Shown: positions 24,342-33,344, counted from the stretch's first letter. The stretch: DNA of 64,000 bases from Sphingomonas sp. Leaf407 (GCF_001425385.1 NZ_LMQO01000002.1:62001-126000), one strand, 5' to 3'. Notes: generated by a model from the letters alone, not told the origin. Program-made: numbers and translations.

Positions 24342-25079
24342 TCAGGAAATCTTGTACTGCCCGCCATCGACCGGAAGCGCCTGTCCGGTGATGAAGGCGG
24401 CATCGTCGCTGGTCAGGAAACAGACCGATCCCGCGATGTCGGACGGCTCGGCGAACCGCTTGATGGCCTGATGCTGCCAGGTCTGGCGTTTGGCTTCCTC
24501 GGGCATGTCCTGCGTCAACCGGGTGTTCGTGATCGCCGGCAGGATCGCGTTCACGGTGATGCCCGAATCGGCGACGTCGTTGGCCAGCCCGCGCACGAAG
24601 CCAATCACCCCCATCTTCGACGCCATGTAATGGCTCATGCCCGTGATCGCGAGGCCGATCGAGTTGGACGATATGTTGACGAAACGGCCCCAGCCGTTCG
24701 CGCGCATCTGTGGCACGAACTGCTTCGCGCTGAAGAAATGGGAGTCGAGATTGATCCGGAACATCCGCTGCCACGTCGCATAGTCGAGATCGTCGATCGC
24801 CTTGGGCGCGCCGATGCCCGCGTTGTTGACGACGATGTCGGTCCGGCCGAACCTGGCACGGACCTGCTGGTCGATGCGTTCCCAGTCCGCCGGCGACGAC
24901 ACGTCTGCGGTGGCGATCAGCGTTTCGCTGCCGATTAGCGCGGCGGTTTCATGCGCCGCCTCCCTATCCAGCAGGACGAGCCTGGCGCCGCGCTCGGCGA
25001 GCTGGATGGCGATCGCCTGGCCGATGCCGCGCGCGGCACCGGTGACGATGGCGACGCGACCTTCGTGGCTTGGTTTCAT
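24342..25079 (-). CDS. SDR oxidoreductase (3-oxoacyl-ACP reductase/glucose dehydrogenase-like)
   Basis: A 245-residue classical SDR: VAIVTGAARGIGQAIAIQLA, LLDREAAHETA, DVSSPADWERIDQQVRARFG, VVNNAGIGAPKAIDDLDYAT, the catalytic Ser in SSNSIGLAITGMSHYMASK and C-terminal FLTSDDAAFITGQALPVDGG. MMKPS gives two possible ATGs, 25082 and 25079; 25079 has AAGGA at better spacing. The substrate cannot be read. It is last in a reverse series with the LLM flavoprotein, azoreductase and pirin genes (61-bp gap), suggesting a shared role in carbonyl or quinone metabolism. Confidence 0.88.
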   Translation of the reverse strand: MKPSHEGRVAIVTGAARGIGQAIAIQLAERGARLVLLDREAAHETAALIGSETLIATADVSSPADWERIDQQVRARFGRTDIVVNNAGIGAPKAIDDLDYATWQRMFRINLDSHFFSAKQFVPQMRANGWGRFVNISSNSIGLAITGMSHYMASKMGVIGFVRGLANDVADSGITVNAILPAITNTRLTQDMPEEAKRQTWQHQAIKRFAEPSDIAGSVCFLTSDDAAFITGQALPVDGGQYKIS

Positions 25080-25140
25080 CATATGTTCCTTCAAGGCGAG
25101 GGGAGATCGTTCGGAACGGTCGAAGCGATCGGAAAACGCG

Positions 25141-26166
25141 CTAACCGTGCAGCCGTGGTCGCACCGCCTGCCCGAGCAGCTCGATCGAGCGCAGCATCGC
25201 CGGCTGGTCGCGCGCGGCCGAACTCATCTGGAACGTCACCCGGTCGATGCCGCCCAGATCGCGGTCGGCCTGCTGCAACTGCGCGACCACCGTGTCGGGG
25301 CTGCCGATCAGGAAGGCGCCGCGCGGCCCGGTCATCTGGTCGTATTGCGCGCGGGTCGCCGGCGGCCAGCCGCGCTCCGCGCCGACCTTGGTGAACATAT
25401 ATTGCCAGCCGGGGAAGAAGGCGTCGCGCGCCGCGCCATCGCTGTCGGCGACGAAGCCCAATGCGTGGACCCCGACCTTCAGCACCTCCGGCGCGTGCCC
25501 CGCCGCCGCCCCGGCGCGGCGATACAGGTCGACCAGCGGGCGGAAGCGCGCGATCTCCCCGCCGATGATCGCGATCATCAACGGCAGGCCGAGCGTGCCG
25601 GCGCGCACGAACGACTGCGGCGTACCGCCGACGCCGAGCCAGACCGGCAGCACCGGTTGTTGCGGGCGCGGATAGATGCCCTGTCCGCCGAGCGACGCGC
25701 GGAATTTGCCCGACCAGTGGATGCCGGCGCGCTCGCGGACCCTGAGCAGCAGGTCGAGCTTCTCGGCGAACAGCGCATCGTAATCGTTCAGGTCGAACCC
25801 GAACAGCGGATAGGCCTCGACCGACGATCCGCGCCCGACCACCATTTCGGCCCGGCCGCGCGAGATCAGGTCGAGCGTCGCGAACTCCTGGAACACGCGC
25901 ACCGGATCGGCGGCGCTCAGCACGGTGACCGCGCTGGTCAGCCGGATCGTCTGCGTCCGCGCCGCCGCGGCGGCGAGGATCACCGCGGTCGCGCTGTCGA
26001 GATAGTCGGCGCGGTGGTGTTCGCCGACGCCGAACACGTCCAGCCCGGCGCGGTCCGCCGCGACGATCTCATCGAGCAGGAACGCCATGCGGTCCGCGTC
26101 CGAGATCGGCGGCTCCTCCCCCAGCGCGGCGGAGGTGGCGGCGAAACTGTCGATGCCGATTTCCAT
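25141..26166 (-). CDS. LLM-class flavin-dependent oxidoreductase
   Basis: A 341-residue luciferase-like TIM-barrel protein: FLLDEIVAADRAGLDVFGVG, EHHRADYLDSATAVILAAAA, TIRLTSAVTVLSAADPVRVF, QEFATLDLISRGRAEMVVGR and PVLPVWLGVGGTPQSFVRAG, with a C-terminal AFLIGSPDTVVAQLQQ. Family enzymes use reduced FMN (often supplied by a separate reductase) or F420 to oxidise small substrates; the neighbouring azoreductase could supply reduced flavin. It lies 16 bp after the azoreductase gene in the reverse unit that diverges from the LysR gene at 28252. Monooxygenase or other activity is not fixed. Confidence 0.9.
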   Translation of the reverse strand: MEIGIDSFAATSAALGEEPPISDADRMAFLLDEIVAADRAGLDVFGVGEHHRADYLDSATAVILAAAAARTQTIRLTSAVTVLSAADPVRVFQEFATLDLISRGRAEMVVGRGSSVEAYPLFGFDLNDYDALFAEKLDLLLRVRERAGIHWSGKFRASLGGQGIYPRPQQPVLPVWLGVGGTPQSFVRAGTLGLPLMIAIIGGEIARFRPLVDLYRRAGAAAGHAPEVLKVGVHALGFVADSDGAARDAFFPGWQYMFTKVGAERGWPPATRAQYDQMTGPRGAFLIGSPDTVVAQLQQADRDLGGIDRVTFQMSSAARDQPAMLRSIELLGQAVRPRLHG

Positions 26167-26182
26167 GATGTGTCCCTCCCGA

Positions 26183-26791
26183 TCAGGCGGTCAGCGCGGC
26201 GATCGCCGCCTCGGCCTGCGCCATCCCGGCCGCGCGCTGGTCCGGGCCGACCGACAGGCCTTCGGCGACGATCGCCTCGGCGGTCAGGCCGATGAAGCCG
26301 AACGCGGTCTTCAGATGCGTCTCGGTATGTTCGAACGACGCGATCGGCGAGTCGCCGCTGTAGACGCCGCCGCGCGCGATCGTCAGGAGGATGCGCTTGC
26401 CCGGCACCAGCCCGACCGGCTTGCCGTCGATATAGTTGAACGTCTTGCCGGCGACGAGGATACGGTCGATCCACGCCTTCAACTGGCTGGGCATCCCGAA
26501 ATTGTAGAGGCCGGCACCGATCACGACGATGTCGGCGGCAAGAAATTCCTCCAGCACCGCCGCGCCCAGCGCAATATCGGCCTGCACCTCGGGCGTGTGA
26601 TCCGCCTCCGCGCTTCGCAGCGCCGCCAGATAGCCACCCGACAGATGCGGGATCGGGTCGGCGGCGACATCGCGATAGGTGACGTGCAGGTCGTCGCGGC
26701 CGGCGGTCAGTTGCGCCACCGTGGCGGCGGACAACTGGCGGCTGGCCGAATAGGCGCCGAGGATGCTCGAATCGATGTGCAGGATGTTCAT
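26183..26791 (-). CDS. azoR: FMN-dependent NADH:quinone/azo reductase
   Basis: A 202-residue flavodoxin-like AzoR. The N-terminal MNILHIDSSILGAYSASRQL is the FMN phosphate loop, and VVIGAGLYNFGMPSQLKAWI, DRILVAGKTFNYIDGKPVGL and LVPGKRILLTIARGGVYSGD are family blocks. AzoR enzymes use NAD(P)H to reduce quinones by two electrons, avoiding semiquinone, and also azo dyes. The gene is 26 bp downstream of the pirin gene in the same direction. With the LLM protein, pirin and a divergent LysR gene it fits a quinone or electrophile detoxification unit. The gene symbol is family-based. Confidence 0.9.
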   Translation of the reverse strand: MNILHIDSSILGAYSASRQLSAATVAQLTAGRDDLHVTYRDVAADPIPHLSGGYLAALRSAEADHTPEVQADIALGAAVLEEFLAADIVVIGAGLYNFGMPSQLKAWIDRILVAGKTFNYIDGKPVGLVPGKRILLTIARGGVYSGDSPIASFEHTETHLKTAFGFIGLTAEAIVAEGLSVGPDQRAAGMAQAEAAIAALTA

Positions 26792-26817
26792 GGCGTGGGT
26801 CCTTTGAAGAAGGTGGA

Positions 26818-27732
26818 TCAGGCGGCGCGGCGCAGCGGCGTTTCGGGGAGGGGAATGAAGTCGACTTCGTCACCGGGCACGCCGGGGAAGCGGCGGTGGC
26901 GCCAGTCGTCGGCGGCCTGGTCGATGCGGTCCTGCCGGCTGGAGACGAAGTTCCAGAAGATGTGGCGCGGCCCGTCGAGCGGCTCGCCGCCCATCAGCAT
27001 CAGCCGGGTGGGGCCGTCGGCGTGGAGGACGATCTCCGCACCGGGGCGGAACACGACTAGTTCGTCCTTGCCGAAGCTGCCGGTCTGGCCCTGAACCGCG
27101 ATCCGGCCCTCGACGACATAGACCGCGCGTTCGATGTGGCGGCTGTCGACCGCGAACCGCCGCCCCGCCTGCAATATGACATCGGCATAGAGCGTGTCGG
27201 AGAACAGCCGGGTCGGGGCGGTCCGTCCGCCGAAGCTGCCCGCGAGCAGACGCAGTTCGAGGCCGGTATCGCTCAGGACCGGAACGTCGCCCGCCGCGAC
27301 ATGCTGGAACCCGGGATCGGTTTCCTCCAGCGCTTGCGGCAGGCCGAGCCACGCCTGGAACCCGAACATCGTTTCGGTCCGCGCCCGGGCTTCGGGTCCG
27401 CTGCGTTCGGAATGGACGATGCCGCGACCCGCGGTCATTAGATTGACCTCGCCGGGGCGGATCGTCTGCGCATAACCCGCGCTGTCGCGATGCTCGCTCT
27501 CGCCCGCGATCAGATAGGTCAGCGTGCTCAGCCCGATATGCGGATGCGGGCGGGTGTCGGCGCCCTGGCCGGGGCCGAGCACGACCGGGCCGAACGCATC
27601 GAGGAACACGAACGGCCCGACCATCCGCCGCTTCGCCGACGGCAGCGCACGGCGGACCGAGAAGTCGCCAAGGTCGCGCGTGGCGGGCAGGATGATCTGT
27701 TCGACCGGACCGGTCTGGGAGGCGAAGGTCAT
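26818..27732 (-). CDS. Pirin-family bicupin
   Basis: A 304-residue pirin. The N-terminal cupin keeps the metal ligands in RPHPHIGLSTLTYLIAGESE and GRGIVHSE (two His, a third His and Glu). GPFVFLDAFGPVVLGPGQGA and MFGFQAWLGLPQALEETDPG are conserved pirin segments. Bacterial pirins act as quercetinases or redox-sensitive partners. Start ATG 27732 begins the family region; an open frame continues upstream over the small gene but without a plausible leader. It stands between a 101-residue unknown and azoR, so this is part of a polycistronic reverse unit divergent from LysR. Confidence 0.92.
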   Translation of the reverse strand: MTFASQTGPVEQIILPATRDLGDFSVRRALPSAKRRMVGPFVFLDAFGPVVLGPGQGADTRPHPHIGLSTLTYLIAGESEHRDSAGYAQTIRPGEVNLMTAGRGIVHSERSGPEARARTETMFGFQAWLGLPQALEETDPGFQHVAAGDVPVLSDTGLELRLLAGSFGGRTAPTRLFSDTLYADVILQAGRRFAVDSRHIERAVYVVEGRIAVQGQTGSFGKDELVVFRPGAEIVLHADGPTRLMLMGGEPLDGPRHIFWNFVSSRQDRIDQAADDWRHRRFPGVPGDEVDFIPLPETPLRRAA

Positions 27733-27761
27733 CGGGGGTCTCCGGTGGAAAGGATCGGGGA

Positions 27762-28067
27762 TCAGTGGATCGACAGTGCCGCCAGCGCGGCAACTTGATG
27801 CGGGTTGAAGCCGTGCGCGATCAGCGTCGGCGCGATCGCATCGGCCGGGCGGCGGAAGCGCCGCGTGTCTTGCAGGAAGGCGCGGATCGCGGCGGTGCGC
27901 GGATCGACCGGCGCTGCCGCCGGCGCCTTGCCGGTGAGGACCGTACGCACCATCCGCGTGACCGTGGCGAACAACGGCACCGGCGCATCTTCGTCCAGCG
28001 CCAGCGCGGCGGCGACGGTGGACCATTCGGTGGTGGTCAGGGGCGGCAGGTCGGGCTGGCGGGTCAT
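27762..28067 (-). CDS. Small hypothetical protein at the head of the pirin-azoR unit
   Basis: A 101-residue soluble protein with no recognised family. It is Ala-rich and helical: PPLTTTEWSTVAAALALDED, FATVTRMVRTVLTGKAP, RTAAIRAFLQDTRRFRRPAD and HGFNPHQVAALAALSIH. No Cys, signal peptide or metal motif is visible. ATG 28067 was taken as the first start after the divergent promoter. It precedes the pirin gene by 29 bp and diverges from LysR (184 bp between starts), so it is probably co-regulated with pirin, azoR and the LLM gene. Confidence 0.7.
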   Translation of the reverse strand: MTRQPDLPPLTTTEWSTVAAALALDEDAPVPLFATVTRMVRTVLTGKAPAAAPVDPRTAAIRAFLQDTRRFRRPADAIAPTLIAHGFNPHQVAALAALSIH

Positions 28068-28251
28068 GGGACGATCCGGTGTGGTGCGTTGCGTTGACCC
28101 CGAGATATGCCGGCACGGCATTCGCAAAAACCGGCCAAGTTTCGATCGGTTCGTTCGATGAAATCGACATGTTTGGCATGGCCGCACTTGGCGGCGCGGG
28201 GCCGATCGCCTAATCCGGCCTGCGCCACGCGCGGTACAGGATGGAGGCACC

Positions 28252-29166
28252 ATGAGTTCGGAACCCGGCATCCCGACGCTGGATCAGTTGCGCGTGCTTG
28301 TGACGGTGGTCGATGTGGGCAGCTTCGCGGGCGCGGCGCGCAAGCTGAACCGCGCGACCTCGGTCATCAGCTACACGATCGCCAATCTTGAGGCGCAACT
28401 GGGCGTGCGGCTGTTCGACCGCGAATCGACGCGCAAGCCGCAACTGACCGACGCCGGGCGGATGGTGCTGGGCGAGGCGCGGCTGGTGGGGAGCGGCATC
28501 GACGCGCTGCGCGCCAAGACGAAGGGGCTGTTGCAGGGGCTGGAATCCGAACTGCACGTCGTCCTCGACACGTTTCTGCCCAAGGAGCGGGTGGTCGATG
28601 CGCTGACCGCGTTCTTCGCGACCTTTCCTACGGTCTCGCTGCACCTGTCGATCGAGACGCTGGGCGCGGTGACGCAACTGGTGATGACCCGCCGCGCGAG
28701 CATCGGCGTCAGCGGGCCGCTGGATACGATGGACGGGATCGAGCGGATCGCGATCGGCGCGGTGCGGCTGGTGCCGGTCGCGGCGGCGACGCATCCGCTG
28801 GCGCTGGCCGGGCGCAACCCGCCGGGGGCCGGGCGCGCGCATATCCAGCTCGTGCTGACCGACCGGTCGCCGCTGACCGAGGGGCGCGATTTCGCGGTGA
28901 TGAGCAGCCGGACGTGGCGGCTGGCGGACGTGGCGTCGAAGCACATGCTGCTCGCCGCCGGGATTGGCTGGGGCTATATGCCCGAACCGATGGTGCGCGA
29001 CGATCTGGTGGCGGGGCGGCTGGTGCTGCTCGACATGCCCGACGCGCCGTCCGGCGATTATGCGATGCACGCGATCCACCGCAGCGACACCCTGCCCGGT
29101 CCTGCCGCGGCGTGGCTGATCGAGCGGCTCAGGACGCAGACGCCGGACGCAGTATCGATGAGATAG
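28252..29166 (+). CDS. LysR-family regulator divergent from the pirin-azoR unit
   Basis: A 304-residue LysR protein. The HTH is TLDQLRVLVTVVDVGSFAGA, ARKLNRATSVISYTIANLEA, QLGVRLFDRESTRKPQLTDA; the effector domain follows (SELHVVLDTFLPKERVVDAL, MTRRASIGVSGPLDTMDGIE). It is unrelated in detail to the LysR gene at 23394. The 184-bp shared region with the reverse unit contains TTTCGATCGGTTCG and ATGAAATCGA, which may be part of a binding site, though no full palindrome is clear. Likely target: the divergent pirin-azoR-LLM unit. The effector is unknown; quinone-like molecules are plausible. Confidence 0.9.
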   Translation: MSSEPGIPTLDQLRVLVTVVDVGSFAGAARKLNRATSVISYTIANLEAQLGVRLFDRESTRKPQLTDAGRMVLGEARLVGSGIDALRAKTKGLLQGLESELHVVLDTFLPKERVVDALTAFFATFPTVSLHLSIETLGAVTQLVMTRRASIGVSGPLDTMDGIERIAIGAVRLVPVAAATHPLALAGRNPPGAGRAHIQLVLTDRSPLTEGRDFAVMSSRTWRLADVASKHMLLAAGIGWGYMPEPMVRDDLVAGRLVLLDMPDAPSGDYAMHAIHRSDTLPGPAAAWLIERLRTQTPDAVSMR

Positions 29167-29328
29167 GCTGTCTGGAAACGCGCACCGGCGCGGTTTCAGG
29201 CGGGCTTCAGGATCAGGATCGCCTGTACGGACACGCCGCGCCCGGCCGATCGATCGCGTTCGGCCATCGTTGCCTTGCGTCGCCTGCGACGTTCCGATGC
29301 CGGGCACCATCGCAAGGAGCGGCCAATG

Positions 29329-29562
29329 TCACCGCCGGCGCGCTTTCCCGTTCGTAAGGACAAGCATTGCCATCGCAACGATGAGCGTGACGATCGCCGC
29401 CGGTATCGGATCGCCAAGGACGTCCAGCATCCAGCGATAGATGCCGATGGCGGCGCCCAGCGCGGCGACGAGGCAAAGGACATTGGCGATCAACGGAACG
29501 GGGTCGATGTCGCCCGGCCGATGGCGATGTCGTGGCGTAGCCTGAAGGGGAATCGCACGCAT
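29329..29562 (-). CDS. Small two-helix membrane protein
   Basis: A 77-residue protein with two predicted transmembrane helices, about DPVPLIANVLCLVAALGAAI and DPIPAAIVTLIVAMAMLVLT, joined by the loop YRWMLDVLG, with a basic C-terminus (NGKARRR). GAGGAGTGAGACA immediately upstream of ATG 29562 is a strong ribosome-binding site and the main reason for calling it. No family was recognised. The 162 bp between it and the LysR gene at 29166 hold no other gene that I can see. Its role is unknown. Confidence 0.62.
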   Translation of the reverse strand: MRAIPLQATPRHRHRPGDIDPVPLIANVLCLVAALGAAIGIYRWMLDVLGDPIPAAIVTLIVAMAMLVLTNGKARRR

Positions 29563-29585
29563 TGTCTCACTCCTCGACGCAGGTA

Positions 29586-29960
29586 TCAGCAGGCGCTGCG
29601 AACCGGGACCATCCGGCGGATTTCGTCGATCGCGCCGCGCACGAAGCCGGCGGCGATCAGGCGGGCGGTTTCCTCGATCGGCAACCGGTCGCCGCGCAGC
29701 CGGGCCATCACGACATACCGCCGCAGCGCTTCCAGCCGCGGGTCGGCAAGGCGGTTGGCCGGCTTCCAGCCGAACAGCCACCCCAATGCCCGGTCGATCC
29801 GGCCCGGCGCGCGCAGGCTCCGGCGGCTGTCGCCCCTCGCGGCCAGGATCACCTGGCGCTCGATCGGGGCGACGAGCGGCACGGTCGCGGAACGCGGCGG
29901 GATCGCGACGTCCGCAAGGGCGGAACGGGGAAGATCGCGTGCGAGATCGAGAAACGCCAT
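29586..29960 (-). CDS. Hypothetical protein
   Basis: A 124-residue basic, helical protein without a recognised family. Visible segments are IERQVILAARGDSRRSLRAP, GRIDRALGWLFGWKPANRLA, DPRLEALRRYVVMARLRGDR and LPIEETARLIAAGFVRGAID. AAAGGGA lies at suitable spacing before ATG 29960. It is 23 bp upstream of the two-helix membrane gene on the same strand, so the two form a small unit, and its promoter region is shared with the divergent TetR gene (237 bp with several palindromes). Co-regulation by TetR is possible. Confidence 0.65.
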   Translation of the reverse strand: MAFLDLARDLPRSALADVAIPPRSATVPLVAPIERQVILAARGDSRRSLRAPGRIDRALGWLFGWKPANRLADPRLEALRRYVVMARLRGDRLPIEETARLIAAGFVRGAIDEIRRMVPVRSAC

Positions 29961-30023
29961 GATGAAGGTCCCTTTCCGCCAGTCGGGCTGGCCGTCGGTG
30001 CAGGACCGAAATGGGTCAATCCC

Positions 30024-30065
30024 TTCGATCGAAACAGACGAATAAGATCGAAAGATACGTTCGAT
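30024..30065. promoter_or_regulatory. Palindromes in the divergent promoter of the TetR gene
   Basis: TTCGATCGAA (30024-30033) is a perfect 10-bp palindrome, and ATCGAA-N7-TTCGAT (30047-30065) a perfect 19-bp inverted repeat built of the same half-site. They lie in an AT-rich patch between the 124-residue gene and TetR. The repeated half-site suggests two TetR dimers or two registers (inference). Confidence 0.5.
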
Positions 30066-30197
30066 ATTTTCGACTAGTTGGCGGCGGGGTGGCAGCGTTG
30101 GACAAGGTGCGGGATGGTGTCGCCGAAGCGCGAGCCGGGCGGCGCGGATGGCCAGCGCCGCTTGACGACGGATCGGCGGTACTGACAGGACAGGGGC

Positions 30198-30884
30198 GTG
30201 ACGACCGCCAAACCGACCCAACGCGCCTCGCGCAAGGCCGAACAACGTGCCGATATGATCGAACAGATCCTCGACGTGGCCGAGGCGCTGTTTTCGAAAC
30301 ACGGCCTGTACGGCGTAACGCTGGCCGATGTGGCGCAGCAGGTCGGCGTGCATCGCACGCTGCTGAGCTATTATTTCCGCGACAAGAAAGAGCTGTTCGA
30401 CCGGGTGTTCGCCCGTCGCGCGGTCGTCACCAGCGAGACGCGGATGCGCGCGCTGGACGATTATGAACGCGCCGCGGGCGATGCCCCGACCGTGGAGGGC
30501 GTGTTGCAGGCGTTCCTCGATACCGATCTCGACCTGTATATCCAGGGCGGGGCGGGGTGGCGCAACTATGCGGCGCTGGGTGCGCAGGTCGCCAACACGC
30601 CCGAATGGGGCGCGGAGTTGATGGACGATTATTTCGATCCGGTGGTCCTGCGGCTGATCGACATTCTCCAGCGCGCGATGCCGCATTGCAGCCGGACCGA
30701 TATTTTTTGGGGCTATCACTTCGTGACCGGCTCGCTGATGCTGACGCTGGCCCGGACCGGGCGAATCGACAAATTGTCGGGCGGGCTGTGCCGGTCGGAG
30801 GATTTCGTCGCGGTGAAACAGCGCATGGCGCGCTTCATGGCCGCCGGTTTCCGCGCGATCAGCGATGGCCCCACGTCGCTGTAG
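30198..30884 (+). CDS. TetR/AcrR-family regulator
   Basis: A 228-residue TetR regulator. The HTH (IEQILDVAEALFSKHGLYGV, TLADVAQQVGVHRTLLSYYF, RDKKELFDRVF) is followed by a ligand-binding domain with YIQGGAGWRNYAALGAQVAN and TDIFWGYHFVTGSLMLTLA. GTG 30198 has AGGACAGGGG upstream. It is encoded 141 bp before the TonB receptor-MFS-esterase-CoA ligase-SDR operon, in the same direction, and is probably its local regulator; in similar catabolic clusters, a CoA thioester or the substrate releases TetR from DNA (inference). Confidence 0.9.
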   Translation: MTTAKPTQRASRKAEQRADMIEQILDVAEALFSKHGLYGVTLADVAQQVGVHRTLLSYYFRDKKELFDRVFARRAVVTSETRMRALDDYERAAGDAPTVEGVLQAFLDTDLDLYIQGGAGWRNYAALGAQVANTPEWGAELMDDYFDPVVLRLIDILQRAMPHCSRTDIFWGYHFVTGSLMLTLARTGRIDKLSGGLCRSEDFVAVKQRMARFMAAGFRAISDGPTSL

Positions 30885-30923
30885 AGCGGCAAATATCCTC
30901 ATGGCGACAGGCGCTGCAATAAT

Positions 30924-30941
30924 ACTAACGGTCGCGATAGT
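30924..30941. promoter_or_regulatory. Imperfect inverted repeat upstream of the catabolic operon
   Basis: ACTAACG (30924-30930) and CGATAGT (30935-30941) form an inverted repeat with one mismatch around four bases, 85 bp before the TonB receptor start. It could be a regulator site of the operon. It does not share the half-site seen upstream of the TetR gene. Confidence 0.3.
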
Positions 30942-31025
30942 GAACGTTGACATTGCCGCCGGACCTGCGATGATCGGCTGATCGAGGACCGGCGCGAACA
31001 GCCGGCTTCGCTCAGGAGAGTGAGC

Positions 31026-33341
31026 ATGCGGGTTTCCCTGTATGCGTCGGCATGCGCCGGCGCCCTTGCCGTCATGTCGGTGTCGTCGGCCCATGCGCAG
31101 GACGGTGCCCCGCCGTCGGGCGAACGGACGTCCGACCCGTCGGGCCAGACGGCACGCACCGGTCGTGCCCCGGCGGACATCGACGATCCCGCCGCCGAGA
31201 TCGTCGTCACCGCGACCCGCCGCGAGGAACGCATCCAGGACGTGCCGATCAGCGTCACCGCGTTCGGGCAGGGCGAGATGACCCGCAAGGGCATCGTCGG
31301 GTTCGAAGGGATCGCCCGCGAAACGCCGGGCGTGGTGCTCAATCGCCCGACCCAGAATTTCAACAACTTCACGGTGCGCGGCATCGCCACCAACGGCTAT
31401 GGCGCGAATCTGCAAAGCACGGTCGCGATCTATATCGACGAACTGCCGGTCTCGACGATCGGCAACACGACCGTGGTCGACCCCAATCTGTTCGATGTCG
31501 AGCGCGTCGAATTCCTGCGCGGACCGCAGGGCACGCTGTTCGGATCGGGATCGCTGTCGGGGGCGATGCGCATCCTGACCAAAAGCCCCGACCTCAACGA
31601 CGTCGATACCGCGGCGGTGGTCGATCTGGGCCTGACCGGCAAGGACAGTTTCCGCCAGCGCTACAACGCGATGGTCAACATGCCGATCGTCGAGGACAGG
31701 CTGGCGGTGCGCGCGGTCGGTTTCTACCGCGACGAGGAAGGCTATCTCGACAATGTCGGGACCGGGGTGAAGAATTCCAACACGCTGATCGATTATGGCG
31801 GTCGCGTCATCCTGCTCGCCAAGCCGACCGACCGGCTGTCGGTCCGCCTGCTCGCCTCCTACGAGAACAGCGATCCCAAGGATTCGTCGCTGACCAGTCC
31901 GTCGCTGGGTCGCGAAAAGCGCGTGTCGGATCAGCCCGATCGCTTCACCGGCGTTCAGACGATCCTGAATGCGACGATCGACTATGACTTCGATTTCGCG
32001 CGGCTGACCAGTTCGAGCACCTATTCGGATTTCGACCAGAAATTCTACGCCGACCTCGCCAATACCTTCGGCGGCGCGATCGCGTTCGGCCTCGACGCCA
32101 ATGCCTATGACAAGGTGTTCGTGCAGGAAACGCGGCTTGCCTCCAGCTTCGACGGGCCGCTGCAATTCGTGCTCGGCGGCTTCTATCTCGATCGTCGTCG
32201 CGACGTCGATTTCTTCTACCGCTCGTCGTTGCCGTTCCTGCAGGCGCGCGGGATCACCGGGCTGCCAGATCAATATTATCAGAAGCAATATACCTATCAG
32301 AACAACCGCGAACTGGCCGGTTTCGGCGAAGTGACCTATCGCTTCTCGCCCCGATTCTGGCTGACCGGGGGCATGCGCTATGGCCGGATCACCGCGCAGG
32401 CCTTTACCGAGGCGGGCGGGTACAGCAGCAATTATTTCGTCGCCGCGCTGACCGGGCGGCGCGGGCCGTTGACGCTGACGCCGTACGCCGAGGCGACCGG
32501 ACGCGAGGCGCGGGGATCGAAGCCGTCGTACAAGGCGAGCGCGAGCTTCAAGCCGGTCGACCACATCACGACCTATGCGACGTTCGCGACCGGGTATCGC
32601 GGGCCGGTGGTCAATGCGTTCGCCGGACGGGTTAGCACGGTCAATCCGAGCGATCTGGTGATTCCCGACGGGGCTTCGTCGGACGACCTGAAGAGTTACG
32701 AGGTCGGCGCAAAGGGACGGTGGCTCGACGGACGGGTGACGATCAACGCCGCCGCCTATGTCATCGACTGGAGCAACATCCAGGTCCAGGCCAATCGCAT
32801 CTCGGATTCGGTGCAGTTCGCCGCCAACGTCGGCGCGGCGCGCAGCAAGGGGTTCGAGGTCGAGATGGGCGTGATCCCGGCCACCGGCTTCCTCCTCGGC
32901 CTCAACGTCGCCTATAACGATGCGAAGATCACCCAACTCACGGCGGCGGAGGCGGCGATTTCGGGCGCGGTGCTCGGCCACCGGCTGTCGGCCCCGCGGT
33001 TGCAGGGATCGTCGTCGATCACCTACGGCTTCGACGTGGCGCCCGAGTGGAACGCCAGCGTCGCGGTCAACGCGCAATATGTCGGGTCGTACAACAGCTC
33101 GTTCCCGAACGTGCCGGGCAATCCGCGCGCGCGCCTGCCGACCTTTGGCGAAACCGACGAATATGTGAACCTGAACCTTGCCGCCGGGCTGCGCCATGGC
33201 GACTGGTTCGGGCAGCTCTATGTCGAGAACCTCACCGACGATCATTCGGTGACGTACATCCACCCGGAAGCCTTTTTCGCGAGCCGGTTCGGAACGCTGC
33301 GCCCGCGCACGATCGGCATCCGTCTGGCAAAGGGCCTCTGA
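31026..33341 (+). CDS. TonB-dependent receptor of a catabolic operon
   Basis: A 771-residue receptor. A signal peptide (ACAGALAVMSVSSAHAQ) is followed by TonB box EIVVTATRREERIQDVPISV, a plug (FEGIARETPGVVLNRPTQNF, FTVRGIATNGYGANLQSTVA, FLRGPQGTLFGSGSLSGAMR) and a barrel with terminal LRPRTIGIRLAKGL. The ATG at 31026 was chosen since AGGAG lies seven bases upstream; the GTG at 31020 is too close. This sphingomonad-abundant type imports diverse aromatics, terpenoids or glycosides rather than only siderophores. An MFS permease, exported esterase and CoA ligase follow directly, consistent with uptake of a catabolic ester. Confidence 0.93.
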   Translation: MRVSLYASACAGALAVMSVSSAHAQDGAPPSGERTSDPSGQTARTGRAPADIDDPAAEIVVTATRREERIQDVPISVTAFGQGEMTRKGIVGFEGIARETPGVVLNRPTQNFNNFTVRGIATNGYGANLQSTVAIYIDELPVSTIGNTTVVDPNLFDVERVEFLRGPQGTLFGSGSLSGAMRILTKSPDLNDVDTAAVVDLGLTGKDSFRQRYNAMVNMPIVEDRLAVRAVGFYRDEEGYLDNVGTGVKNSNTLIDYGGRVILLAKPTDRLSVRLLASYENSDPKDSSLTSPSLGREKRVSDQPDRFTGVQTILNATIDYDFDFARLTSSSTYSDFDQKFYADLANTFGGAIAFGLDANAYDKVFVQETRLASSFDGPLQFVLGGFYLDRRRDVDFFYRSSLPFLQARGITGLPDQYYQKQYTYQNNRELAGFGEVTYRFSPRFWLTGGMRYGRITAQAFTEAGGYSSNYFVAALTGRRGPLTLTPYAEATGREARGSKPSYKASASFKPVDHITTYATFATGYRGPVVNAFAGRVSTVNPSDLVIPDGASSDDLKSYEVGAKGRWLDGRVTINAAAYVIDWSNIQVQANRISDSVQFAANVGAARSKGFEVEMGVIPATGFLLGLNVAYNDAKITQLTAAEAAISGAVLGHRLSAPRLQGSSSITYGFDVAPEWNASVAVNAQYVGSYNSSFPNVPGNPRARLPTFGETDEYVNLNLAAGLRHGDWFGQLYVENLTDDHSVTYIHPEAFFASRFGTLRPRTIGIRLAKGL

Positions 33342-33344
33342 GCG

